DNA from: JAABTH01 sp964390725
Lineage (GTDB): Bacteria > Bacillota > Dethiobacteria > DTU022
Direction: 5' to 3'
Assembly (NCBI GenBank): GCA_964390725.1
Contig: CAYMIW010000007.1
Location: 27,543-91,542, forward strand
DNA: 64,000 bases
Part shown: positions 16,581 to 24,420 of the stretch, piece after piece
How positions within the stretch are numbered: the stretch's first letter is position 1
How the letters are laid out: each line of letters opens with the position of its first letter
Position numbers and translations under genes: made by a program
The notes under the pieces: model-generated
The model's database searches: none
Seen by the model: the letters and a program-made list of their open reading frames with translations, nothing else
What the model was told of the DNA's origin: nothing

Positions 16581-17198
16581 TTGGAGTTATATCTTATCCG
16601 TCATGGTGAAACCGAGTCAAACATAGAAAAACGTTATCTGGGTTGGACAGAGTCGCCCCTGTCGGAAAAAGGGCTTTGCCAGGCAGAAAAAGCAGGCCAT
16701 ATTCTGGCTGACAAGCAAATTAATGCCATTTACTGTAGTGATCTCAGCAGAGCCAGTCATACGGCGCAAATCATTGGAAGGCACTATTGTTTGAAGCCGG
16801 AAACAACCCCGCTTTTACGTGAAATTAATTTTGGACAATGGGAAGGTTTAACTTATAAAGAAATTGAAGCATCCTGGGGTAGCCAGGTATCCTGCTGGCT
16901 GGATAATCCCTTTCATAAATCTGCGCCTGGTGGAGAAACGGTAAAAGAGGTTGGGGAGAGGATGCAAATATTTTTTAGAAGACTCATTAAACAGTACCCT
17001 GACGGCCAACGGGTGGCAGCAGTAAGTCACGGCGGCTCTATCCGCGCTTTACTCCACAGCATTATGGGTTTGAGTAGAAAAAGTTTCTGGGATATCAAAA
17101 TCGATAATGCATCGATCAGCCTGGTTCGTTTTGAAGACGGGGAGTCCAGGGTCATATATTACAATCGAACTGAACATCTTCAATCAGAGTGCCACTAA
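16581..17198 (+). CDS. cobC: alpha-ribazole phosphatase (histidine phosphatase family)
   Basis: 205 residues. The N-terminal LYLIRHGETESN carries the catalytic His; FGQWEGLTYKEIE and SHGGSIRALL complete the family pattern. In this operon the likely substrate is alpha-ribazole 5'-phosphate, although the family also includes phosphoglycerate mutases. TTG start; an adjacent CTG at 16578 lies nearer to the optimal distance from the GGAGG at 16566-16570. Confidence 0.85.
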   Translation: MELYLIRHGETESNIEKRYLGWTESPLSEKGLCQAEKAGHILADKQINAIYCSDLSRASHTAQIIGRHYCLKPETTPLLREINFGQWEGLTYKEIEASWGSQVSCWLDNPFHKSAPGGETVKEVGERMQIFFRRLIKQYPDGQRVAAVSHGGSIRALLHSIMGLSRKSFWDIKIDNASISLVRFEDGESRVIYYNRTEHLQSECH

Positions 17199-17211
17199 GG
17201 AGGTAACCCTA

Positions 17212-17883
17212 ATTATTAACAGTAAACCCGACGATAAAGTATTTGTCTCCTGGAGCGGAGGTAAAGACGCATATCTTTCACTGGTGATTGCTTCAGAAAT
17301 GGGTCTTAAGCCAGTTTGTCTGCTAAGTTTTGTCGGTATGGAAGGCAGAAGTCGATCACATGGTTTAAAAATTGAATTATTACAAGAGCAATCCAAATCC
17401 CTGGGAATTGACCTATATACAGAAGCGGTTACCTGGGAAGGGTACGAACAGGGTTTTGAAAAAGCCGTCAGCGCAATACAAGAAAAATATGGTATCAGTG
17501 GTGGAGTATTTGGTGACATCAACCTTATTGAACACCATGATTGGGTTAAAAAAATGGCCGACCGTTGTGGTTTTGATTATAATCTTCCCCTTTGGCAGAT
17601 GAAAGAAAAGTCTGTTTCGGAAGAGCTTTTGAAACGTGGTGGAAAAGCGCTTCTGGTTGCGATTCGGAATGACCTTGTTGACGAAAAATGGCTGGGAAAG
17701 ACCATGGATGATGAATATATCCAATACTGCCTGGCTAATAATATTTCACCCTGCGGTGAAAAAGGAGAAGCGCACACCCTGGTTGTAGATGGACCGTTAT
17801 TTAAAAAACCGTTTTCATACAAAATCGCCCGGATTAGCCGTTCAGGTAAATATTCTTTTATAGATATTACCCCTGGCCAATAA
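17212..17883 (+). CDS. PP-loop ATPase of the diphthine-ammonia ligase (Dph6/MJ0570) family
   Basis: About 224 residues. The SWSGGKDAYLSL P-loop, GGVFGDINLIEHHDW and EKGEAHTLVVDGPLF match the adenine nucleotide alpha-hydrolase family that includes archaeal/eukaryal Dph6. Bacteria lack diphthamide, so another ATP-dependent amidation is expected; its place at the end of the B12 operon suggests a corrinoid-related step (inference). The best start is ATT 17212: a perfect AAGGAGGT (17197-17204) lies seven bases upstream, and no ATG, GTG or TTG exists between it and the P-loop. An upstream ATG at 17107 would overlap cobC by about 90 bases. Confidence 0.78.
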   Translation: MINSKPDDKVFVSWSGGKDAYLSLVIASEMGLKPVCLLSFVGMEGRSRSHGLKIELLQEQSKSLGIDLYTEAVTWEGYEQGFEKAVSAIQEKYGISGGVFGDINLIEHHDWVKKMADRCGFDYNLPLWQMKEKSVSEELLKRGGKALLVAIRNDLVDEKWLGKTMDDEYIQYCLANNISPCGEKGEAHTLVVDGPLFKKPFSYKIARISRSGKYSFIDITPGQ

Positions 17884-17940
17884 GCTGCCGAAATATTAAT
17901 TATACAAATGCGGATCTTTGTCAGACGAAATAAAATATTC

Positions 17941-17977
17941 ATTCCCGGCCATTGTTGGCCGGGAATTGTGATAAAAT
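17941..17977 (+). promoter_or_regulatory. hairpin followed by extended -10 promoter, upstream of aminotransferase
   Basis: ATTCCCGGCC (17941-17950) and GGCCGGGAAT (17957-17966) form a perfect 10-bp stem with a six-base loop. Directly after it comes TGTGATAAAAT, an extended -10 (TG-A-TAAAAT). The hairpin may end the B12 operon or act as an operator. A similar arrangement occurs at 27235. Confidence 0.45.
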
Positions 17978-18007
17978 ACTCTAAAACGAATTTGGAGGAA
18001 TAGTAAC

Positions 18008-19198
18008 ATGTTATCAACAAGAGCAGTCAGTCTTTCTTCATCACCAACGTTGGCCATCGATTCCAAGGCAAAGAAAATGGTTGCTGAAGGTAAAGATGTA
18101 ATAAACTATGGTGCAGGAGAACCTGATTTTGATACCCCGGTACATATTCGGACAGCAGCGGTGAAAGCGCTTAATGATGGACATACACGCTATACTCCCT
18201 CTTCGGGTATACCCGAGCTTAGAGAAGCAATTTGTGCCAAACTTTTAAGAGATAATGGTTTGCAATACGATCCGGGCCAGATTATCGTAAGCAACGGCGC
18301 CAAGCATTCGCTCGCTAACATATTTGCTTCGATACTGAACGAGGGAGATGAAGTAATAATACCCGCACCTTACTGGGTTAGCTATCCGGAGCAGGCCAAG
18401 CTTTTTGGCGGTGTACCCGTTGTATTGGAAACCGGCGAACGAACTAATCACAAGATCGATCCTACAGCCCTGGCAGAAAAAATAACTGCTAAAACAAAAG
18501 CCCTGGTTTTAAACAGCCCCTGCAACCCGACCGGTCTTGTTTATAGCAGGGCTGAACTGGAAGCTATCGCAGAAATAGCAGTAAATAAAGGCATTTATAT
18601 TCTTTCTGACGAAGTGTACGAAAAATTTATTTACAGTGGGGAACATGTTTCAATAGCTTCATTTGGAGAACAGATAAAAGATCTGACGATAGTAATAAAT
18701 GGCGCTTCAAAAACCTACGCAATGACCGGCTGGCGAATTGGCTATACAGCTTCAAACAGTGAACTGGCAGGTATTATGGCTAACATTCAAAGCCACACGG
18801 CATCAAACCCCAACTCGATCGCCCAGCACGCATTTGTGGCGGCATTAAATGAGCCCCAGGATTGTATTCAAGAGATGTGGAATGCTTTTGAGCAGAGAAG
18901 AAACTACATGACTGAGCGTTTTGATAAAATGAAATCTGTATCCTACCTGAAACCGGACGGAGCCTTCTACCTGTTTGTTAACATTGCGGCTACTTTTAAA
19001 CAAAAATTAAATGGCCGCCTTATCACTGATGGGAATGGTTTTGCCGATCAACTTTTGGAACATGGACTTGTTGCTGTAGTCCCGGGCGATGGTTTCGGGG
19101 CACCAGAGTATGTGAGGCTTTCTTATGCTACATCAATGGAGAAGATTAAAATTGGTCTGGATCGGTTTGAGCAATTCCTGAACCAGCTCCGGGATTGA
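18008..19198 (+). CDS. class I/II aminotransferase, aspartate aminotransferase-like
   Basis: 396-residue fold-type I PLP enzyme: NYGAGEPDFDTP, NSPCNPTG, SDEVYEKFIY and INGASKTYAMTGWRIGY containing the PLP lysine. This is the pattern of the clostridial/thermophilic AspC subgroup, which transfers amino groups between aspartate (or another amino acid) and 2-oxoglutarate. Substrate specificity cannot be read from sequence. It has a GGAGG site, its own probable promoter and a terminator, so it is likely monocistronic. Confidence 0.85.
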   Translation: MLSTRAVSLSSSPTLAIDSKAKKMVAEGKDVINYGAGEPDFDTPVHIRTAAVKALNDGHTRYTPSSGIPELREAICAKLLRDNGLQYDPGQIIVSNGAKHSLANIFASILNEGDEVIIPAPYWVSYPEQAKLFGGVPVVLETGERTNHKIDPTALAEKITAKTKALVLNSPCNPTGLVYSRAELEAIAEIAVNKGIYILSDEVYEKFIYSGEHVSIASFGEQIKDLTIVINGASKTYAMTGWRIGYTASNSELAGIMANIQSHTASNPNSIAQHAFVAALNEPQDCIQEMWNAFEQRRNYMTERFDKMKSVSYLKPDGAFYLFVNIAATFKQKLNGRLITDGNGFADQLLEHGLVAVVPGDGFGAPEYVRLSYATSMEKIKIGLDRFEQFLNQLRD

Positions 19199-19233
19199 TT
19201 GGTGTATGAAAAATTTGTAGATTATATGTTTAA

Positions 19234-19267
19234 GGAGGGTGCCATCGGCACCCTCCACGTATTTTTT
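19234..19267. terminator. terminator between convergent aminotransferase and pucR genes
   Basis: GGAGGGTGCC (19234-19243) pairs with GGCACCCTCC (19247-19256), followed by a TTTTTT run a few bases downstream. It serves the + strand aminotransferase and, being symmetric, may also act on the minus-strand pucR transcript. Confidence 0.75.
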
Positions 19268-19293
19268 ACAACCCGGGGCAATTAACTGATTAA

Positions 19294-20589
19294 TCAGGAG
19301 ATCATTTTCAGGGCCTGCAGATAACGATAAATAAAAAGCCCTATGTTAAGCTGCAGGGCGTCATCGGGTTGCAGGGGGTCGAGTCCGGTTAGTTTGTGGA
19401 CCTGCTCCAGGCGGTATTTCATGGTGTGCCTGTGTACATAAAGTTTTTCTGATGCTTTTTTTATGCTGCATGACTTCATATACTGGCGCAGGGTTTTTAA
19501 GAGCGCCCCTTCGCTATTTTGATCGTATTCAAGCAGGGGTGCGGTAGTTTCATTAAAATAGCACATTAATGTTTCAAAATTTTTTATATCCATGATCAGG
19601 CGATACAATCCCAGGTTTTTATAGGGTAGCACTTCCTCTGCTTCCACTAGTTTAAGCTCTGCAGCATGCAGTGCTTTCTTTGCTTCACCGAGAGCCGGTT
19701 TGATCCCGGTGATATCGTTGTGTAAACAGCTTAACCCTGCCTGGATCGAATAATCAGGAAACGCTGTTTTAAAATTATCTATTACTCCTTGTATTACTTC
19801 CAGGTTCAGGGCCATGGAATCACCCGCAAGCTGACTGGATTGAAGTAATATGGTTGATGACCGTTCAGAAGGCCCTAACAGAAAGGGAACATGCAGTTCT
19901 TGCAGCAGCCTGATCAAAATTATGTCTGCCTGTCTGATTATTTTTAAATGGTCTTCAACGGAACCTGCCGGGGTTTTGTTTTTTATATTACTGAAAGAGA
20001 TAATTGCAACAACAATTGGTTCTTTCGCTTCCAGGTTGAAACGAGCCAGTTCAAGGTGATAATCCTGCGGGTTGTTAGTGTTGAGAAGCTGTAGCCATAG
20101 GTTTTTCATCGTCTTAGCCTGCCGTTCAAGCTTATCCCCGGGGCTCTTTTCTTCTGTTCCTGTTGCTTCAGAATAGGCATCCTGAACAAGTTTGTTCATC
20201 AGTGCCTTAGTGATGCTCTTAAAGCTGATATCAGAGGGAATTTCAATTATGGGGATTGAATGGTTTTCAGCAAGCGCAATAAATGAATCCGGCAATTTTT
20301 GGACGTAATGGCCGGTTTGTATCGCTACGGCAGCTAATTTTTTTGCCGCGAAAAGTTCAATCATACCTTCCTGGTTACCCGGACTCTGATTGTTAAAGTC
20401 ATGGGCGGTTGTAATGAGCAGTTCTCCCGGCTCAATATGGCTCAAGTCGTCCAGAATCTCCAGAATGTTGACCCACAAAATGATATTCTGCAGACCTGAT
20501 TCACCTGTCAACAGACGACATTTTTGAAAGACTTCCATTTCCAGAGCTTCGGCAACAGTAACCGGCAACAGCTTAACCCCTTTTCGCAA
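19294..20589 (-). CDS. PucR family transcriptional regulator
   Basis: About 431 residues. The N-terminal PucR sensory domain (VTVAEALEMEVFQKCRLLTGE) is followed by a central linker and a C-terminal helix-turn-helix of the PucR type (SIKKASEKLYVHRHTMKYRLEQV). PucR proteins control amino-acid, purine and amine catabolism. It is divergent from the kam cluster, the classic arrangement of a local regulator, and a palindrome lies between them. The start may be TTG 20589 or TTG 20568; both have only modest ribosome sites. Confidence 0.88.
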   Translation of the reverse strand: MRKGVKLLPVTVAEALEMEVFQKCRLLTGESGLQNIILWVNILEILDDLSHIEPGELLITTAHDFNNQSPGNQEGMIELFAAKKLAAVAIQTGHYVQKLPDSFIALAENHSIPIIEIPSDISFKSITKALMNKLVQDAYSEATGTEEKSPGDKLERQAKTMKNLWLQLLNTNNPQDYHLELARFNLEAKEPIVVAIISFSNIKNKTPAGSVEDHLKIIRQADIILIRLLQELHVPFLLGPSERSSTILLQSSQLAGDSMALNLEVIQGVIDNFKTAFPDYSIQAGLSCLHNDITGIKPALGEAKKALHAAELKLVEAEEVLPYKNLGLYRLIMDIKNFETLMCYFNETTAPLLEYDQNSEGALLKTLRQYMKSCSIKKASEKLYVHRHTMKYRLEQVHKLTGLDPLQPDDALQLNIGLFIYRYLQALKMIS

Positions 20590-20646
20590 AAAAGATGACC
20601 CTGATTATAAGTATATATTCAACCAAATTGGTAATTTTCCTGCTAT

Positions 20647-20665
20647 TTTATACATTGTGTATAAA
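20647..20665. promoter_or_regulatory. palindromic operator candidate between pucR and kamB
   Basis: TTTATACA (20647-20654) and TGTATAAA (20658-20665) form an 8-bp inverted repeat with a 3-bp centre. Its spacing and place in the divergent intergenic region suit a dimeric regulator such as the adjacent PucR protein. A second, shorter palindrome ACCAAATTGGT lies at 20622-20632. Confidence 0.4.
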
Positions 20666-20752
20666 GAAAAGAAACTATTTTTAGCCTGAACAGATAATGT
20701 ATGGGCGGGCGATATTTAGTAAACTTAAACCAGATTCTACTGCTGATAAAAT

Positions 20753-20853
20753 TACTGCGGTTTCTTAAGCCTTAATATATGAAACAGCGTAAACACCCGA
20801 ACACTTAAGTAATGAACGGAAAAAATATTTCAGCCGCAGTAGGATCTTTTTTT
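20753..20853 (+). promoter_or_regulatory. possible attenuator-like leader structure before kamB
   Basis: TACTGCGG (20753-20760) is perfectly complementary to CCGCAGTA (20834-20841), and a T7 run follows at 20847-20853. The pairing would close a roughly 70-base loop that itself holds two CTTAAG sites. This could be a leader that ends or retards transcription before kamB; the six-base gap before the T-run and lack of comparison make it tentative. Nothing else is recognised in the 20590-20888 region. Confidence 0.25.
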
Positions 20854-20888
20854 ATCCATTTCAGAATACTACAATGGGGTAACCGGGA

Positions 20889-21941
20889 ATGTCGGATCTT
20901 TTTAATCTGGTCAGCAATCACCACGGCAGGGCTACTGCCATAGTTGGCATGACTAAGAATGTGGGTAAAACAGTGACACTGAACCACCTGGTCAGAGAAT
21001 ATGAAAAAAAAGGGGTGGCAGTTGGTCTGGTTTCCGCCGGTTATGATGGAGAGCGTTTTGACAGGCTTACCCTGAAGGAAAAACCTCGCATATATGCTCC
21101 GCGAGGTTCAATTGTTGCAACGGCAGAAGCTTGTTTTGAAGCAGCTGATGCAGTCCTTGAATTAATTGAAACTTCTACTTTTTCCACACCCCTTGGCCCT
21201 GTTTGTCTCGCAGAGGTAAAAATGGAAGGTCTGGTTGAACTGGCCGGACCGGGCAGCGTGAGCAGCTTAAAGCAGCTTATAAACGGTTTGTTGTCTTTTG
21301 GAGCCGAACATGTGCTTGTTGATGGAGCTATAAACAGGCTTGCCTCTGCATCGCCTATGGTTACCGACGCTACCATTCTGGCTTCGGGAGCTTCCCTTGG
21401 GCCGACGATGGATGATGTTATAAGAAAGACATTGTTTCGCAGGGATCTTTTTACAAAAACTGTTTTGGTAGAGGAAACTATGGCAAGGGCAGCCCGGGAA
21501 GGTATTGAAAAAGGCCATGCTGCGCTGCTGCACCGGGATGGTAGCGATTACAGGGTTGAGCCGGTCAGGGGCACCATACCCTTGCTGGCCGGGGCACAGT
21601 TACTGGGCAAGTGCAGTGAGGAAACTGCTGCCCTGGTTTTTGGCGGAGCGCTTGTTGATGACACCCTGCAGGATATCATGGAATTTTTTAAAGAACTACC
21701 CCTGGTTGTAGTTAATGATGCAACCAGGTTTTTTATTTCCCCGGAAATTTATAACCGTTTCATCAGCAGAGGTGGGGATATCTACGTCTTAAATGAAATG
21801 AAACTGCTGGCTGTATCCCTTAATCCGACTGATCCAAGCGGTCGCGATTATAATCCCCAGCTGTTTCTGGAAAAGATGGGAGAGGCTCTAAAGCCCTGTC
21901 CGGTTTATGATCTTTTATACCAGGAAGGGTTTGTTCATTAA
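20889..21941 (+). CDS. kamB: KamB-like aminomutase reactivation-associated protein
   Basis: 350 residues. A P-loop-like GMTKNVGKTVTLNHL lies near residue 20; VDGAINRLASASP, ILASGASLGPTMDDVI and VVNDATRFFISPE follow. The protein resembles KamB of lysine-fermentation clusters, which sits directly upstream of the aminomutase genes and is thought to help reactivate the B12 enzyme. The identification leans on its position 20 bases before kamD. The usual partner KamC is not here. The ribosome site is weak (GGGGTAACCGGGA). Confidence 0.7.
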   Translation: MSDLFNLVSNHHGRATAIVGMTKNVGKTVTLNHLVREYEKKGVAVGLVSAGYDGERFDRLTLKEKPRIYAPRGSIVATAEACFEAADAVLELIETSTFSTPLGPVCLAEVKMEGLVELAGPGSVSSLKQLINGLLSFGAEHVLVDGAINRLASASPMVTDATILASGASLGPTMDDVIRKTLFRRDLFTKTVLVEETMARAAREGIEKGHAALLHRDGSDYRVEPVRGTIPLLAGAQLLGKCSEETAALVFGGALVDDTLQDIMEFFKELPLVVVNDATRFFISPEIYNRFISRGGDIYVLNEMKLLAVSLNPTDPSGRDYNPQLFLEKMGEALKPCPVYDLLYQEGFVH

Positions 21942-21961
21942 TTTATTGAAGAGAGAGGAAT

Positions 21962-23548
21962 GTGAATCCGGTGGAGAATAAGTTGGATCTTGATCAAAAC
22001 AAAGTTGTTCTGGCCAGAGAAACTGCCGGAAAGATAGCGGATCGTCTGCATGAATGGATTGGCGACTACACTACTACAACTACTGAAAGGGCTGCAGCAA
22101 GGCTGTTGGGCATAGACGGGGTTGACCAGGGGGATGTGCCTTTGGCTAATGTTATGGTTGACAAACTTGAAGAGGCTGGAATATTAAACCGTGGTCTTGT
22201 TCCCTGGCTTGCCCGTGCCATGGCCGAGAGGCAGGAAAACGCCCAGCAGATTGCCGAAAATCTTGCTTCCGGAAAATTGTCTGTTACAGCTGTTGCTGAT
22301 TGCCCGGAAGAAAAATGGCGTGATATTGCTGATAAGATGGCAGTTGAAGCGGCGGCTAAGATAAAAACGGTTAAAAAGAAACGGGAGGAAATGAAAAAGA
22401 AAGCGGCTCCTTCTGGGAAACCCATGCTTTACGTGATAGTTGCAACCGGTAACGTTTATGAAGATGCCGTTCAGGCAAAAGCGGCAGCCCTCCAGGGGGC
22501 TGATATAGTAGCGGTCATCCGTCATACCGGCCAGAGTTTGCTTGATTATGTGCCCTATGGGCCAACTACCGAAGGCTTTGGTGGCACATATGCCACCCAG
22601 GAAAACTTCAGGATTGTGCGCAGGGCGCTCGATGAAGCGGGAGAAGAGACTGGTCGTTATATAAACCTGGTCAATTATGCTTCAGGTCTGTGTATGCCTG
22701 AAATATCAGCAATGGGGGCAATTGAGCGTCTGGACATGATGCTTAATGATGCCATGTACGGGATATTATTCCGTGATATCAATATGCGCCGGACATTTAT
22801 AGACCAGCATTTTTCCAGGATGATCAATGCCTTTGCCGGCGTTATTATCAATACAGGTGAAGATAACTACCTGACCACGGCTGACGCATACGAAAAGGGT
22901 TACACAGTTCTGGCTTCACAGTTTATTAATGAACAGCTTGCTTTAAGGTCCGGGCTTAAAGAAGAACAGATGGGTTTGGGCCATGCTTTTGAGATAGATC
23001 CGGATATGGAAGACGGCCTCTTAATGGAGATAGCCCAGGCTCAGCTCTGCCGCGAACTATTTCCGAAGTCGCCTTTGAAATATATGCCGCCTACCAAGCA
23101 TGTTACTGGTGATGTTTTTAAGACTTACCTGATTAATGGAATGTATAACCTGGTTTCGGTAATGACCGGCCAGGAAATACAATTGCTGGGTATGCTTACA
23201 GAAGCTATCCACACCCCATTTATCAGCGACCGTTACCTGAGTATTGCTAACAGCAGTTATATTTTCAACAATGCCCGCCATCTTGGCGAAGAGATAACAT
23301 TTGTTGAAAATGGGAAAATACAGAAGCGGGCAACTTACCTTCTTGATCAAGCCTGTGAAATGCTGCAGGAGATAGAAAAAATATCACTTGAGGCAGCGAT
23401 GGAACAGGGTTTGTTTGCCGATATAAAACGTACTCGTGAAGGCGGGAAAGGTGGCAATGGAGTGATTGAAAAACACAAAGAATATTACAACCCGTTTTTT
23501 GAACTGTTCCTCAATCATGCAGAGCCGCTTGAAGGGAGGCAGTCCTGA
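21962..23548 (+). CDS. kamD: lysine 5,6-aminomutase alpha subunit
   Basis: 528 residues, GTG start. Diagnostic segments include RHTGQSLLDYVPYGPTTEGF, GGTYATQENFRIVRRALDE, GLCMPEISAMGAIERLDMM and VIINTGEDNYLTTADAYEKG. The alpha subunit forms the TIM-barrel that holds PLP and the adenosyl group of B12; with KamE it moves the terminal amino group of D-lysine or beta-lysine from carbon 6 to carbon 5. Length agrees with the ~515-residue clostridial enzyme. It lies two bases before kamE. Confidence 0.93.
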   Translation: MNPVENKLDLDQNKVVLARETAGKIADRLHEWIGDYTTTTTERAAARLLGIDGVDQGDVPLANVMVDKLEEAGILNRGLVPWLARAMAERQENAQQIAENLASGKLSVTAVADCPEEKWRDIADKMAVEAAAKIKTVKKKREEMKKKAAPSGKPMLYVIVATGNVYEDAVQAKAAALQGADIVAVIRHTGQSLLDYVPYGPTTEGFGGTYATQENFRIVRRALDEAGEETGRYINLVNYASGLCMPEISAMGAIERLDMMLNDAMYGILFRDINMRRTFIDQHFSRMINAFAGVIINTGEDNYLTTADAYEKGYTVLASQFINEQLALRSGLKEEQMGLGHAFEIDPDMEDGLLMEIAQAQLCRELFPKSPLKYMPPTKHVTGDVFKTYLINGMYNLVSVMTGQEIQLLGMLTEAIHTPFISDRYLSIANSSYIFNNARHLGEEITFVENGKIQKRATYLLDQACEMLQEIEKISLEAAMEQGLFADIKRTREGGKGGNGVIEKHKEYYNPFFELFLNHAEPLEGRQS

Positions 23549-23550
23549 TA

Positions 23551-24309
23551 ATGGAACACGATTTAACAAAAGTAAAAGCTTATGGCGACACCCTTAATGA
23601 CGGGGCAATGCAGGTCAGCTTTACCCTCCCTGTTCCGGCGGGAGATGAAGCCAGGGAGGCTGCCCGGCAGATAGCCCTGAAAATGGGTCTGGAAGGCCCG
23701 TCTGTAACTGAGATGGCCGACCTTGGAGCAGGTTTTACCTTTTTTGTCCTTTACGGCCGCTGCAGCCATGCTGTAGATTATTCGGCGATTAAAATTCCCA
23801 AGCAGCAGCAGCATATACTTAATTTTAAAGAGATTAACAGTTTAATTAAGAATGAACTAAAGAGAAAAGTGTTTGTTGTTGCCGCCTGTACCGGGAGTGA
23901 TGCTCATACCGTGGGGATAGACGCCATTATTAACATGAAGGGTTACAAGGGTGAATATGGTCTGGAGCGTTATCCGGAGATAGATGCTTACAATCTTGGC
24001 AGCCAGGTGCCGAATGCCGAGCTGTTGGCCCGTGCTGTTGAACTTAATGCCGATGCTGTCCTGGTTTCACAGGTGGTAACCCAGAAAAATATTCATCTTG
24101 AGAACTTAACTGAACTAGTTGAACTGGCTGAAGCAGAAGGGCTGCGTGATCGTGTAATGATGATTTGCGGCGGACCGCGTATTTCGCATGAACTGGCCAT
24201 TGAGCTTGGTTTTGATGCTGGATTCGGACCGGGAACTCTGCCAAACCATGTTGCTTCTTATATTGCAACTGAATTGGTGAAGCAGGTAAAAGATAGTAAA
24301 GAAAACTGA
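23551..24309 (+). CDS. kamE: lysine 5,6-aminomutase beta subunit (B12-binding)
   Basis: 252 residues. An N-terminal dimerisation region precedes the Rossmann-like B12 domain with the base-off/His-on motif D117-A-H119-T-V-G122. Lys130 in NMKGYKG, eleven residues after the cobalt-ligating His, corresponds to the PLP-binding lysine of the clostridial enzyme. Both cofactor contacts are intact, so an active KamDE complex is expected. Substrate could be D-lysine, L-beta-lysine or a relative. Confidence 0.93.
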   Translation: MEHDLTKVKAYGDTLNDGAMQVSFTLPVPAGDEAREAARQIALKMGLEGPSVTEMADLGAGFTFFVLYGRCSHAVDYSAIKIPKQQQHILNFKEINSLIKNELKRKVFVVAACTGSDAHTVGIDAIINMKGYKGEYGLERYPEIDAYNLGSQVPNAELLARAVELNADAVLVSQVVTQKNIHLENLTELVELAEAEGLRDRVMMICGGPRISHELAIELGFDAGFGPGTLPNHVASYIATELVKQVKDSKEN

Positions 24310-24420
24310 ACGGGGCTGGACCTATTGGACTGCCCCCGTGCGTCCGGGAGGTGATAAGCAGGATAACAGGATTTTGGTTTTACTGTTTTATATTATACTT
24401 TTCTTACAGGAGGTAGAAAA

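Noticed and set aside
21962..24309. Ornithine 4,5-aminomutase (OraS/OraE)
   Set aside because: Subunit sizes (528 and 252 residues) and motifs match KamD/KamE, not the small-OraS and large-OraE pattern.
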